From G965230615 sp965230615 (GTDB taxonomy: Bacteria; Pseudomonadota; Gammaproteobacteria; HTCC5015), in NCBI GenBank assembly GCA_965230615.1, contig OZ246012.1, positions 3,720,001 through 3,784,000 on the forward strand: 64,000 nucleotides of DNA, written 5' to 3'. Shown piece after piece: positions 35,640 to 43,382 of the stretch; position 1 is the first letter of the stretch; every line of letters starts with the position of its first letter. Made by a program: the position numbers and the translations under genes. A model generated the notes under the pieces. That model did no database searches. It was not told the DNA's origin and worked only from the letters and a program-made list of their open reading frames with translations.

Positions 35640-36193
35640 AGACTTATTATTGCTTGAGCTGGTTAAGGGTGTCGCTTGCAAATAACGACAATAGCTTAAA
35701 ATCACTTATTGGCAGCATATAAAGTTTGCAGTGATTATTTTTAAAAAACACTAGATTTTACGTTATCTTCACTTTGTCTTCACTTGACCTGATGTTACGA
35801 CGCTTTTTTACTGTGGATACTACTTGCTCTGAATAAGCTGAGTTGGTTAATTTTGGGTTGTTTATGATGTTTGTAACTTTCTGAACTTAATATTCAGGTT
35901 TTGCTGGTAAATTTTCACGGGTATAAATTTATACTGGTAAATAAATAACTGCCTACTATACTCAGTGGTTATGTTGCAAGATTCGAGTATGTAATATAAG
36001 CATTGCAATAAAGTAGTGCAATATTTTTCTAAAAAATTTTTCATAAGATGATTTTTGGCTTTTGAGTCTTCTTTTATCGAAGATGACGGATAGTTGAATG
36101 ATTTGTATTATTTTTTGTTGAGTGATCAACTATTCGTAGTCGAAATAGGTCAAATAAACACTTTTAATATAAGTTCGTTTCCAGGTGCATGAT
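35640..36193. other. long control region between the AraC-type gene and the molybdenum hydroxylase cluster
   Basis: About 550 very AT-rich bases with no supported gene. It must contain the promoters of both flanking transcripts. No molybdenum-cofactor riboswitch-like structure was recognised. Confidence 0.35.
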
Positions 36194-36658
36194 ATGACAA
36201 CTTTCAATATTACAGTAAATGAGCAGCGTCTTAAGGTGCAAGCTGATGGTGAGACACCTTTATTATGGGTTTTGCGAGATTATTTAAATTTGGTTGGGAC
36301 TAAGTATGGTTGTGGTATTGGTCAATGCGGGGCTTGTACCGTGCATATGAATGGCGCGGCAATACGGTCGTGTTCAATGCCATTGCGTGCTATCGGTGAT
36401 GCCAAAATTACAACTATTGAAGGCTTAAGTGAAAAAGCTGATCACCCGGTGCAACAAGCTTGGCTGCAGCATGATGTGCCACAATGTGGCTATTGTCAGG
36501 CAGGGCAGATTATGAGCGCAGCGGCCTTATTGGCTAATAACCCCTCCCCGTCGGAGCAGGAAATTACAACCGCAATGAGCGGTAATATTTGTCGCTGTGG
36601 TACTTACAATAGTATCAAAGCGGCTATTGTCACTGCTTCAAAAACGTTAAACAAATAA
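36194..36658 (+). CDS. 2Fe-2S subunit of a xanthine-dehydrogenase-family oxidoreductase (IorA-like)
   Basis: 154 aa from the ATG; an in-frame GTG lies nine bases earlier. The ferredoxin-type cluster motif is GTKYGCGIGQCGACTVHM (about residues 36 to 53), and the second cluster has CGYCQAGQIM and GNICRCGTY. Both 2Fe-2S sites are therefore intact. The small size and the directly following single large subunit resemble isoquinoline 1-oxidoreductase and periplasmic aldehyde oxidase small subunits. It passes electrons from the molybdenum site to an unknown acceptor. No FAD subunit gene is next to it. Confidence 0.93.
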   Translation: MTTFNITVNEQRLKVQADGETPLLWVLRDYLNLVGTKYGCGIGQCGACTVHMNGAAIRSCSMPLRAIGDAKITTIEGLSEKADHPVQQAWLQHDVPQCGYCQAGQIMSAAALLANNPSPSEQEITTAMSGNICRCGTYNSIKAAIVTASKTLNK

Positions 36659-36670
36659 TGGTTGAATAAT

Positions 36671-38872
36671 ATGACAACGGTAAAAACATCATATAACCGC
36701 AGATCTTTTCTAAAAGTCTCCGCTGGTGCTATGGGAGGCATTGTTATTGGTTTTAATTGGTTTGCTAACCCCCGTCTTGCAGAAGCTGCTGCAGGGGCTA
36801 GTGATGAAGCAAAGTGGTATGAAATTAATGCTTATTTGAGTATCGCCAGTGATGGTCAGGTGGTTATTATGTCACCAAATCCGGAAATTGGACAAAATGT
36901 AAAAACGTCCATGCCGATGATTATTGCCGAAGAGCTCGATGTGCCATGGTCGATGGTCAGCGTTCAGCAGTCTGCATTAAATACAGACTGGTATCAACGA
37001 CAGGTCGCGGGTGGTAGTCAGTCTATTCGTTTTGGTTGGCAATCATTAAGAATGGCTGGTGCGACAGCTAAACAAATGCTGATTAATGCGGCCGCAACTG
37101 CCTGGGGTGTAAATGCAAGCAGTTTAATTGCCGAGCAAGGTATGGTTATTAATGCCGAAGGTGAAAAGCGCTCATATGGCTCTTTAGCTTCTGCGGCATC
37201 GAAGTTATCTGTGCCAGAAGAAGTTTCATTGAAGGACCCTAAAGACTTTACGCTAATTGGTAGAGATACACAGAATGTGGATTTACCAGCGATTGTCACA
37301 GGTAAGCCTTTATTTGGTATTGATACACGTATGGCTGATATGCGTTATGCCATGGCTGTTAGAGCGCCTGCATTCGGTTTGCGCTTAAAATCATTTGATG
37401 CCAGCAAAGCGCGTAAAATTCAGGGCATAGAAGATATTTTTTCGATTACAGTGCCACTCGTTGTTGATGGCTTTGCCAATAGTAAAACAATACAGCGTCG
37501 TGATGGTGATATTGATATGGTTGCTATTGTGGCCAATTCTACTTGGGCTGCAATGCAGGCACAAAAAGTACTGGATATCGAATGGCAAGTGGAAACGCCC
37601 TTAGAAGATAGTGCTAGTCATGATGCAGCGATGCTGGCCTTACTGGATGCCAAAAAGAGTAGCATTGAGCGTAGTGATGGTAATGTAGAAGCGCGCTTTA
37701 GCGAAGCCGATAAGGTGGTAGAGCGTACTTACTCTGCGCCTGTGTTAGCACATAACTGTATGGAACCAATGAATTTCTTTGCGCACGTGACTGATGAGCA
37801 AGTGCATGTTGTTGGGCCGGTGCAAACGCCTGCCTGGACACGCAGCTTGCTAGCAGGCTTACTCAAGCGTAATGAAAGTGATATTAAGGTTGATATGACT
37901 CGTATGGGGGGTGGCTTTGGCCGACGTTTGTTTGCTGACTTTGCTTTACAGGCAGCTGAAATATCACGTATTAGCAAAAAGCCCATTCAGCTTCAATTTT
38001 CCAGAGAAGATGATATGACTTCGGGCATGTATCGTCCGGCCAGCAAATACAAAATTAAAGCAGCAGTCAATAAAGATAAGGTTACTGCATATCAGTTGTT
38101 GGAGGCAGGCTTAGGCTCTAATATGTATGCACATGTTTTTGGTAATTTTCCTGCAGGCGCTATTAAAGACTATCAGGTTGGCATTCATGCTGTACCTACT
38201 AATATTACTACGGGTGCCTGGCGGGCACCTTATAGTAATTTCTTAGCCAATGCCGAGCAATGTTTCTTCGATGAGTTGGCCGAATCTATGTCGATAGACC
38301 CTATTGATTTACGGCTGCAGCTACTGGAAGAAGCTCGCAAAACCCAAAAACTAAATGGCAATTATGAGCCTGATAAGTTTATTGGAGTGATTAAGCTAGT
38401 AGCAGAAAAATCTAAATGGGGTAAGGCAGGTAAAGGTGTCTTTCAAGGGTTTAGTGTGTTTTATTCGCATAATACCTATGTGGCAGAAGTCGCTGATGTT
38501 GTTATAGAAGGCAATCGGCCTAAGTTGGCGCGGGTAACCGTAGCGATTGATTGTGGCATTGTTGTAAACCCGATAGCAGCCAGTAATATTGCCAAAGGTT
38601 CGGTGATCGATGGTGTTGGCCATGCAATGTATGGTGCTCTGTTTTTTGATAAAGGCCAGCCGCAGGCAAAAAACTTCGACCAATATCGTTTGATTAGGAT
38701 GTCCGAAGCGCCTGAGGTTGATGTGCACTTTGTTGCCAGCCATGATCACCCCACCGGTTTAGGTGAGCCAGTATTACCACCGGCAGGTGCTGCGTTGGCT
38801 AATGCTGTGTTTGCGGCTACTGGCAAGCGTCTCTATCGACAGCCTTATAATCAAGACATTGAGTTTGCTTAA
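36671..38872 (+). CDS. molybdopterin-binding large subunit, Tat-exported (IorB-like)
   Basis: 733 aa starting with a twin-arginine signal (NRRSFLKVSAGAMGGIVIGF). Characteristic molybdenum hydroxylase segments follow: IGQNVKTSMPMIIAEELDV, HNCMEPMNFFAHV, RMGGGFGRRLFADF, GAWRAPYSNFLANAEQCFFD and a final GLGEPVLPPAGAALANAVFAATGKR (a glutamate-bearing active-site loop). Together with the 2Fe-2S subunit it should oxidise an aldehyde or N-heterocycle in the periplasm. The substrate cannot be inferred. The gene starts 12 bases after the small-subunit stop. Confidence 0.93.
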   Translation: MTTVKTSYNRRSFLKVSAGAMGGIVIGFNWFANPRLAEAAAGASDEAKWYEINAYLSIASDGQVVIMSPNPEIGQNVKTSMPMIIAEELDVPWSMVSVQQSALNTDWYQRQVAGGSQSIRFGWQSLRMAGATAKQMLINAAATAWGVNASSLIAEQGMVINAEGEKRSYGSLASAASKLSVPEEVSLKDPKDFTLIGRDTQNVDLPAIVTGKPLFGIDTRMADMRYAMAVRAPAFGLRLKSFDASKARKIQGIEDIFSITVPLVVDGFANSKTIQRRDGDIDMVAIVANSTWAAMQAQKVLDIEWQVETPLEDSASHDAAMLALLDAKKSSIERSDGNVEARFSEADKVVERTYSAPVLAHNCMEPMNFFAHVTDEQVHVVGPVQTPAWTRSLLAGLLKRNESDIKVDMTRMGGGFGRRLFADFALQAAEISRISKKPIQLQFSREDDMTSGMYRPASKYKIKAAVNKDKVTAYQLLEAGLGSNMYAHVFGNFPAGAIKDYQVGIHAVPTNITTGAWRAPYSNFLANAEQCFFDELAESMSIDPIDLRLQLLEEARKTQKLNGNYEPDKFIGVIKLVAEKSKWGKAGKGVFQGFSVFYSHNTYVAEVADVVIEGNRPKLARVTVAIDCGIVVNPIAASNIAKGSVIDGVGHAMYGALFFDKGQPQAKNFDQYRLIRMSEAPEVDVHFVASHDHPTGLGEPVLPPAGAALANAVFAATGKRLYRQPYNQDIEFA

Positions 38873-38992
38873 TTGCATTACTGAATGTGTGATGTCGTGA
38901 TATTTAAAATAACGTACAGGTGTAGAGCTGGTATTGCCAGGCGTAAGCTAGTATGCCAGCTCGCTTTATAAACCTCCGTTGAGGGCAACTTT

Positions 38993-40195
38993 ATGCATAT
39001 GATAAAAGATTTCTTGCATGCCTATAATACGATGTTAAATCAGCATGCTGAGTTGGTTATGGCAACCGTTGTTGATATAGAAGGCTCGGCTTACCATCGT
39101 CCTGGCGCTCGAATGTTAATTGGGCCTAATTGTGAGCGCTTTGGTAGCATTAGTGGTGGTTGTTTAGAAAAAGATTTAGTCAAAAAGGCCTGGTGGATGG
39201 TTAAGCATGGTGCCAGACTTGTTAGTTATGATACTCGTGTCGAAGAAGATGATGTTATCAGTGGACCGTTTAATACCGGATGCCAAGGTGTTGTTCATAT
39301 CTTGCTTGAGAAAATCAAGGCTGGCACACTGGCAAAAAGTAGCCATGCTTTTGTTGATGTAAGCAAGTCATTAGACTTTGTATTAAAGACCGGTGCGGCA
39401 TCTGTGGTAGCGACTGTTTACCGCTGTGACACCAAAGATGTTGATGTTGGCGATCGTCTCATTTTAAATAAGCACGATGCGATCTATAGCAATATCAGTG
39501 ATGCTAATTTAGCACAAAATATCGAAGCAGATGCAATGAGAATCTTATCAGAGCAGCAAAAAACGCTGTCGCATTGTTATAACTATAATGGTTTAAATAT
39601 TGATGTTTTATTTGAATATATTAAGCCGCCTAAATCCCTAATGTTATTTGGCGCAGGTGATGACGCAATACCCATGATGGATATTGCCAAAAAAATGGGA
39701 TGGACGACATACTTAATAGATAAGCGGGTAACACTAGCGAATAAAAAGCGATTTCCATCGGCTGATCATATTATTCATCATGAAGAGCAGCGCCAGCTGT
39801 GGTATCCCCAGATTAATGCTGATACGGTGTTTGTGTTAATGACACATAACCTTAATCGAGACCTGTCTTTATTGCCGGAATTAATGGCATCTTCCAGTCG
39901 GTATATAGGTGTATTAGGGCCAGTAAAGCGCATGCAACTTATTTTAAAGCAACTGGCGAAAGAAAATATTACCTTTTCTCATGAGCAGTTAGAAAAGTTG
40001 CGTTCACCGATAGGCCTGGATATTTCAGCAAACGGTGCACATGAAATTGCTCTAGCGGTCGCAGCAGAAATTATTGCGGCACAGAATGCCGCGACAGCTG
40101 GTTTTTTAAAAGATAAAACAGGTAGTTTGCATAAGCCACTTGATTATGCTGCTTCAGTCGTATTGCCTGTGAAAGCATTAAATCTATGTCACTAA
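38993..40195 (+). CDS. XdhC/CoxI-family molybdenum cofactor maturation protein
   Basis: 400 aa. The N-terminal XdhC-CoxI domain carries GSAYHRPGARML and GSISGGCLEKDL (about residues 27 to 60). The C-terminal Rossmann-like domain has MLFGAGDDAIPMMDIAKKMG and YIGVLGPVKRMQ. XdhC proteins bind and help sulfurate and insert the molybdenum cofactor into the cognate hydroxylase, here the upstream large subunit. Length is in the family range. The next gene overlaps its end by 10 bases, suggesting translational coupling with the cytidylyl-transferase-like gene. Confidence 0.92.
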   Translation: MHMIKDFLHAYNTMLNQHAELVMATVVDIEGSAYHRPGARMLIGPNCERFGSISGGCLEKDLVKKAWWMVKHGARLVSYDTRVEEDDVISGPFNTGCQGVVHILLEKIKAGTLAKSSHAFVDVSKSLDFVLKTGAASVVATVYRCDTKDVDVGDRLILNKHDAIYSNISDANLAQNIEADAMRILSEQQKTLSHCYNYNGLNIDVLFEYIKPPKSLMLFGAGDDAIPMMDIAKKMGWTTYLIDKRVTLANKKRFPSADHIIHHEEQRQLWYPQINADTVFVLMTHNLNRDLSLLPELMASSSRYIGVLGPVKRMQLILKQLAKENITFSHEQLEKLRSPIGLDISANGAHEIALAVAAEIIAAQNAATAGFLKDKTGSLHKPLDYAASVVLPVKALNLCH

Positions 40196-40833
40196 CTGTG
40201 CAGTTTTCAGAGATAGGTATTATTATTCTCGCTGCAGGTGAATCAGCTAGAATGCGTGCCTCAGGCGCATCGACAACGAAGCAATTGTTACCATTCGGTG
40301 ATAGCACTTTATTAGAGTCTGTTTTGCAAACAGCGATGACGCTAGAAGCTGCAGAAGTGATGGTTGTGAGTGGTGCTTATGCGCAAGATATCGAACAGCT
40401 TATTGACAAGCATCCGGTTGGTTTGGTGCATAACCCCGATTGGCGTTCTGGCATGGGAAGCTCTATAAAAGCAGGTGTTCGAAGTGTCCTTCGTTTAAAT
40501 GCTGATATTCAGGGTGTTATGCTGCTTTTAGCAGATCAGCCATTGCTGACAAAGCCTGATCTACAGCGTCTATTATTTGCGGTTAACCAAGCTGATATTT
40601 GGGCAAGTGCTGCATATTATCCTGCTGCATACGGTCTTCCTGAATCTTTAGGTGTGCCAGCTTTTTTTCGACGAGCTATGATTGTAGAGCAGTTATTGAA
40701 TATTGATGATAAATCAGGTGCGAAGTCGCTATTGTTAGCGCTGGCAGACAAAGTGCAGAAAGTGTGCTTGCCCAATGCCAGCTATGATATTGATACGCTG
40801 CAAGATTATTTGGCAGTCAGTTCAAAAGCTTAA
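40186..40833 (+). CDS. MobA/MocA-type molybdenum cofactor nucleotidyltransferase
   Basis: 215 aa with the nucleotidyltransferase start IIILAAGESARM, a lysine-containing TTKQLLPFGDSTLLE, the segment NPDWRSGMGSSIKAG and the ADQP metal motif. These features fit the MocA group, which makes molybdopterin cytosine dinucleotide for xanthine-oxidase-family enzymes. This agrees with the hydroxylase genes immediately upstream. The start overlaps xdhC-like coding sequence by 10 bases. The stop codon lies inside a strong terminator hairpin. Confidence 0.92.
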   Translation: MSLTVQFSEIGIIILAAGESARMRASGASTTKQLLPFGDSTLLESVLQTAMTLEAAEVMVVSGAYAQDIEQLIDKHPVGLVHNPDWRSGMGSSIKAGVRSVLRLNADIQGVMLLLADQPLLTKPDLQRLLFAVNQADIWASAAYYPAAYGLPESLGVPAFFRRAMIVEQLLNIDDKSGAKSLLLALADKVQKVCLPNASYDIDTLQDYLAVSSKA

Positions 40834-40858
40834 CGTTCGAGACGTCAAGCTTTTGAAC
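40820..40858 (+). terminator. rho-independent terminator overlapping the MocA-like stop codon
   Basis: GTTCAAAAGCTT pairs perfectly with AAGCTTTTGAAC (12 bp), with an extra ACGT/ACGT pairing inside the loop, followed by CATTTTTAAC. It ends the molybdenum hydroxylase operon. Confidence 0.85.
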
Positions 40859-40872
40859 ATTTTTAACGGTGT

Positions 40873-41598
40873 TTAGATATTGGCTAAATTGAGTTGATAC
40901 CAGTTAATTTTTTCAATTCCGGCTTGGGCTTTTGCTTGATTCTCTTTGAAAGTCATAGAGTTTAAGTATAGTTGTGGGCCATTTGGCGTTGGCCACTCAA
41001 TCAGAACGATTAAATCAGGTGGGATATCGCTTGCATCAAATGTTTGGTAATCGTGCACAGGTAGTTTAAACAGCATTTTAGCACCTAAGGAGTCACGCAG
41101 TGTTATTGTTGATTGGTAATAATTATCATAGCTGATTTGATCTTTTATCCATACTTGAGCAAAAGTATAGGTTTTATTTTTGCTATGGCTAAAAGATAGA
41201 TTTTGAGAAATATCTGAGTCAATAATCGTGAGTTCTTGCCAGGCTTGTTTTTGTAAAGGCTTGTATTTTTTTTCGTAGACTTCATTATTTCGAGTTTTTT
41301 CAGCGATGTCGGCATTCGGCCAAGCATATAAGCCTAGAAACTCAGCTTGACTGTCGCCTATAATGGTCTTTGGAATAGCAAAGGCAGAGAGTGTTTGCAT
41401 ACCTTCTTGTTCTGCAATAGGCAACATGCCATTAATGTAAGTCTGTAAGCTCTTTTCACCACCCGGTTTTACTTTGCTGAGCACGATTGAAAATCGTTGT
41501 CCTGATTTAAGGTCGATTTTTGCTGTTTTGGCATAACATAAGCCTGGTAACGTCGCTAATAACATAATAACAGTAAGTGTTTTTTTTAATATAATCAT
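40873..41598 (-). CDS. periplasmic protein with two ferredoxin-like (DUF1330/ABM-type) halves
   Basis: 241 aa with a signal peptide (TLTVIMLLATLPGLCYA). The mature part has two similar halves of about 100 residues. The first is FSIVLSKVKPGG and EFLGLYAWPNADIAEKTR. The second is YTFAQVWIKDQ and DLIVLIEWPTPNGPQLYLNS. Both read like small alpha-beta barrel DUF1330/antibiotic-monooxygenase-type domains. Function unknown. It ends just after the hydroxylase operon on the opposite strand. A terminator-like hairpin lies upstream of its start. Confidence 0.7.
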   Translation of the reverse strand: MIILKKTLTVIMLLATLPGLCYAKTAKIDLKSGQRFSIVLSKVKPGGEKSLQTYINGMLPIAEQEGMQTLSAFAIPKTIIGDSQAEFLGLYAWPNADIAEKTRNNEVYEKKYKPLQKQAWQELTIIDSDISQNLSFSHSKNKTYTFAQVWIKDQISYDNYYQSTITLRDSLGAKMLFKLPVHDYQTFDASDIPPDLIVLIEWPTPNGPQLYLNSMTFKENQAKAQAGIEKINWYQLNLANI

Positions 41599-41631
41599 TG
41601 CTTTCCCCGGTTAACATTGCTGGAATAAAAA

Positions 41632-41651
41632 GGCTGCCTCACGGTGCAGCC
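41632..41651 (-). terminator. terminator-like hairpin in the upstream region of the periplasmic gene
   Basis: Read on the minus strand, GGCTGC-ACCGTGAG-GCAGCC is followed by TTTTTATT, a textbook intrinsic terminator. However, it lies 33 bases upstream of the start of the leftward gene and no leftward gene precedes it. It is therefore either an attenuator or the end of a small RNA starting within 41660 to 41880. Confidence 0.55.
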
Positions 41652-41889
41652 CATGGTTATTAGATTATGGCTAATATCCGGTAATATTCGTCTTTTTCGA
41701 TCAAGGTGTACCCTGAGCTATGTTGGAAATAAGCAGTATTATGCGAATAGCAATAATAAGTCTCTGTATTAGCAGAAGGCCTCGTTCAGTAGAAAATTGA
41801 TCCGAATCAGCAGCAAATACGTAAAATACACTCTAAGACGAAGTCTATTTTGCGAGTATTTTAGAGAAGCCATCGAGTAGGGAGTTGAT

Positions 41890-42525
41890 ATGAGTGATAT
41901 TAATAAGCAAGGTCAGGCCCTGTGGGCTAGAGAAAAAGAAAAGCTGGATGCGGGGGTTGTAAAAAATATCGAGGAAGGTATTGTTTTTCTTGAGTCAGAA
42001 GATTTTAAAATTACGCCCCTGACAAAAGGTGAATCAGCGCCTACTTTTGAATTACAGTCACATACCGGTGAACGCTTGAAGGGAGCTGAGCTATATGCAG
42101 CCAGTACTGTAGTGTTGTTTTTCTATCGTGGGCAATGGTGTCCTTTTTGTAATTTACAATTAAAAGCCTATATGGACCAAATACAGGCGTTTCAAGCTAA
42201 AAATGCACGACTGATTGCCGTTTCCCCTGAGTTGCCTGACTATAGCAAGCAGGCTGTCGAAGAGAATGGTGTAGAATTTGATGTGCTATTTGATAAAGAC
42301 AATGGCTTGGCGAAACAGTTTGGTGTTGCCGCAGATGTGCCGGAAGCGCATGTAGCGGCACTTAGCCACTTCGATTTGGCATTAACCGAGCGTCATGGTT
42401 CCACTCAATGGGAGTTGCCGATACCTGGAGTGTTTATTATCAAGCAGGGTATTGTGAGCGATGTGTTAATTGATGTTAACTATCGAAAGCGCCCTGAGGT
42501 AGAAGATATTTTACCTTTGTTATAA
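41890..42525 (+). CDS. peroxiredoxin-like AhpC/TSA family protein
   Basis: 211 aa with a thioredoxin fold. The VVLFFYRGQWCPFCNLQLKA segment places C84 and C87 as a CxxC pair in the position of the peroxidatic cysteine. The following LIAVSPELPDYSKQ, a DLLFDKDN-like FDVLFDKDNGLAKQFGV and a C-terminal PGVFIIKQG complete the fold. It probably reduces peroxides or disulfides in the cytoplasm; there is no signal peptide. An N-terminal helical extension of about 40 residues is typical of this redoxin subgroup. GGGAGTT precedes the ATG. Confidence 0.9.
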   Translation: MSDINKQGQALWAREKEKLDAGVVKNIEEGIVFLESEDFKITPLTKGESAPTFELQSHTGERLKGAELYAASTVVLFFYRGQWCPFCNLQLKAYMDQIQAFQAKNARLIAVSPELPDYSKQAVEENGVEFDVLFDKDNGLAKQFGVAADVPEAHVAALSHFDLALTERHGSTQWELPIPGVFIIKQGIVSDVLIDVNYRKRPEVEDILPLL

Positions 42526-42564
42526 TATGGCATGAGCCGATATGAATGGGTATAACAAAAACGA

Positions 42565-43188
42565 CTATCGTGCTACTTCAATGATTTTTTCCTTAATCAG
42601 ATAGTTGATTACGAGCTGGGTTTCAGACTCGATAGTCATTTTTTCTGTGTTTAAGTGAATCTCTGGCGAAAGTGGTTTTTCATAAGGTGAGTCAATGCCG
42701 GTAAAGTTTGCGATCTTACCGGCTCTCGCTTTCTTGTACAAACCTTTAGGGTCACGCCGTTCTGCTTCACCTAGGGAGCAGTCAACAAACACTTCAACGA
42801 ATTTTAAATTGGCAGCATCATGCAGGGCACGTACTGCGTCGCGATCAGCTTGATAGGGGCTGATAAAGCTCGATAATGTAATTGTGCCTGCATCGCTGAA
42901 TAATTTGGCAATTTCGCCAACACGCCTGATATTCTCTTTACGGTCTGATTCACTAAACCCTAAGTTTTGATTAATGCCTAAGCGAATATTATCGCCGTCT
43001 AAGCGATAAGATAGCTTGCCCAGATCATACAAGGCTTTTTCAACAGCGACGGCAATACTGCTTTTACCGCTGCCTGAAAGGCCAGTGAACCAAATAGTAG
43101 CGCCATGCTGATGAAGAATGTTGTAGCGGTCTTCACGAGATATTTCACCATATTGCCAAACGACATTGTCTGCTATATTCTCGCCCAT
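42565..43188 (-). CDS. cysC: adenylylsulfate kinase
   Basis: 207 aa. The P-loop GLSGSGKS (36 to 43), the DGDNIR motif, FISPY, and the later DPKGLYKKARAG and YEKPLSPEIHLNT segments identify APS kinase. It makes PAPS from APS and ATP in sulfate assimilation. The sulfurylase genes cysD and cysN are not adjacent, so here cysC is a stand-alone copy convergent with the peroxiredoxin-like gene. It may serve sulfation or assimilation elsewhere. Length and motifs are complete. Confidence 0.95.
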   Translation of the reverse strand: MGENIADNVVWQYGEISREDRYNILHQHGATIWFTGLSGSGKSSIAVAVEKALYDLGKLSYRLDGDNIRLGINQNLGFSESDRKENIRRVGEIAKLFSDAGTITLSSFISPYQADRDAVRALHDAANLKFVEVFVDCSLGEAERRDPKGLYKKARAGKIANFTGIDSPYEKPLSPEIHLNTEKMTIESETQLVINYLIKEKIIEVAR

Positions 43189-43341
43189 CGGTCGTATCTG
43201 TTTTCCTACTCTGCCAGTTTTTTAGTTGTGATATTAACGCTGATTTTATAGCGCAGCGAGTTTATTAACAAGCTGATATTAGATTTTAAAAAAGTTAATC
43301 ATTGTTTGTTGGCAGAATAGAGTGGTGAAAGTGATGAAAAG

Positions 43342-43369
43342 TGCCGGGGCTATATTGAGTGCCCCGGCA
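43342..43369 (-). terminator. terminator of the VIT/VWA gene
   Basis: TGCCGGGGC pairs perfectly with GCCCCGGCA (9 bp, GC-rich, 10-base loop). On the minus strand it is followed by CTTTTCATC, 14 bases after the stop codon. Confidence 0.75.
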
Positions 43370-43382
43370 TAAGTAAATGATC

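Noticed and set aside
35862..36044. 60-codon minus-strand frame in the AraC/molybdenum hydroxylase control region
   Set aside because: AT-rich, no ribosome binding site and no recognisable protein pattern.
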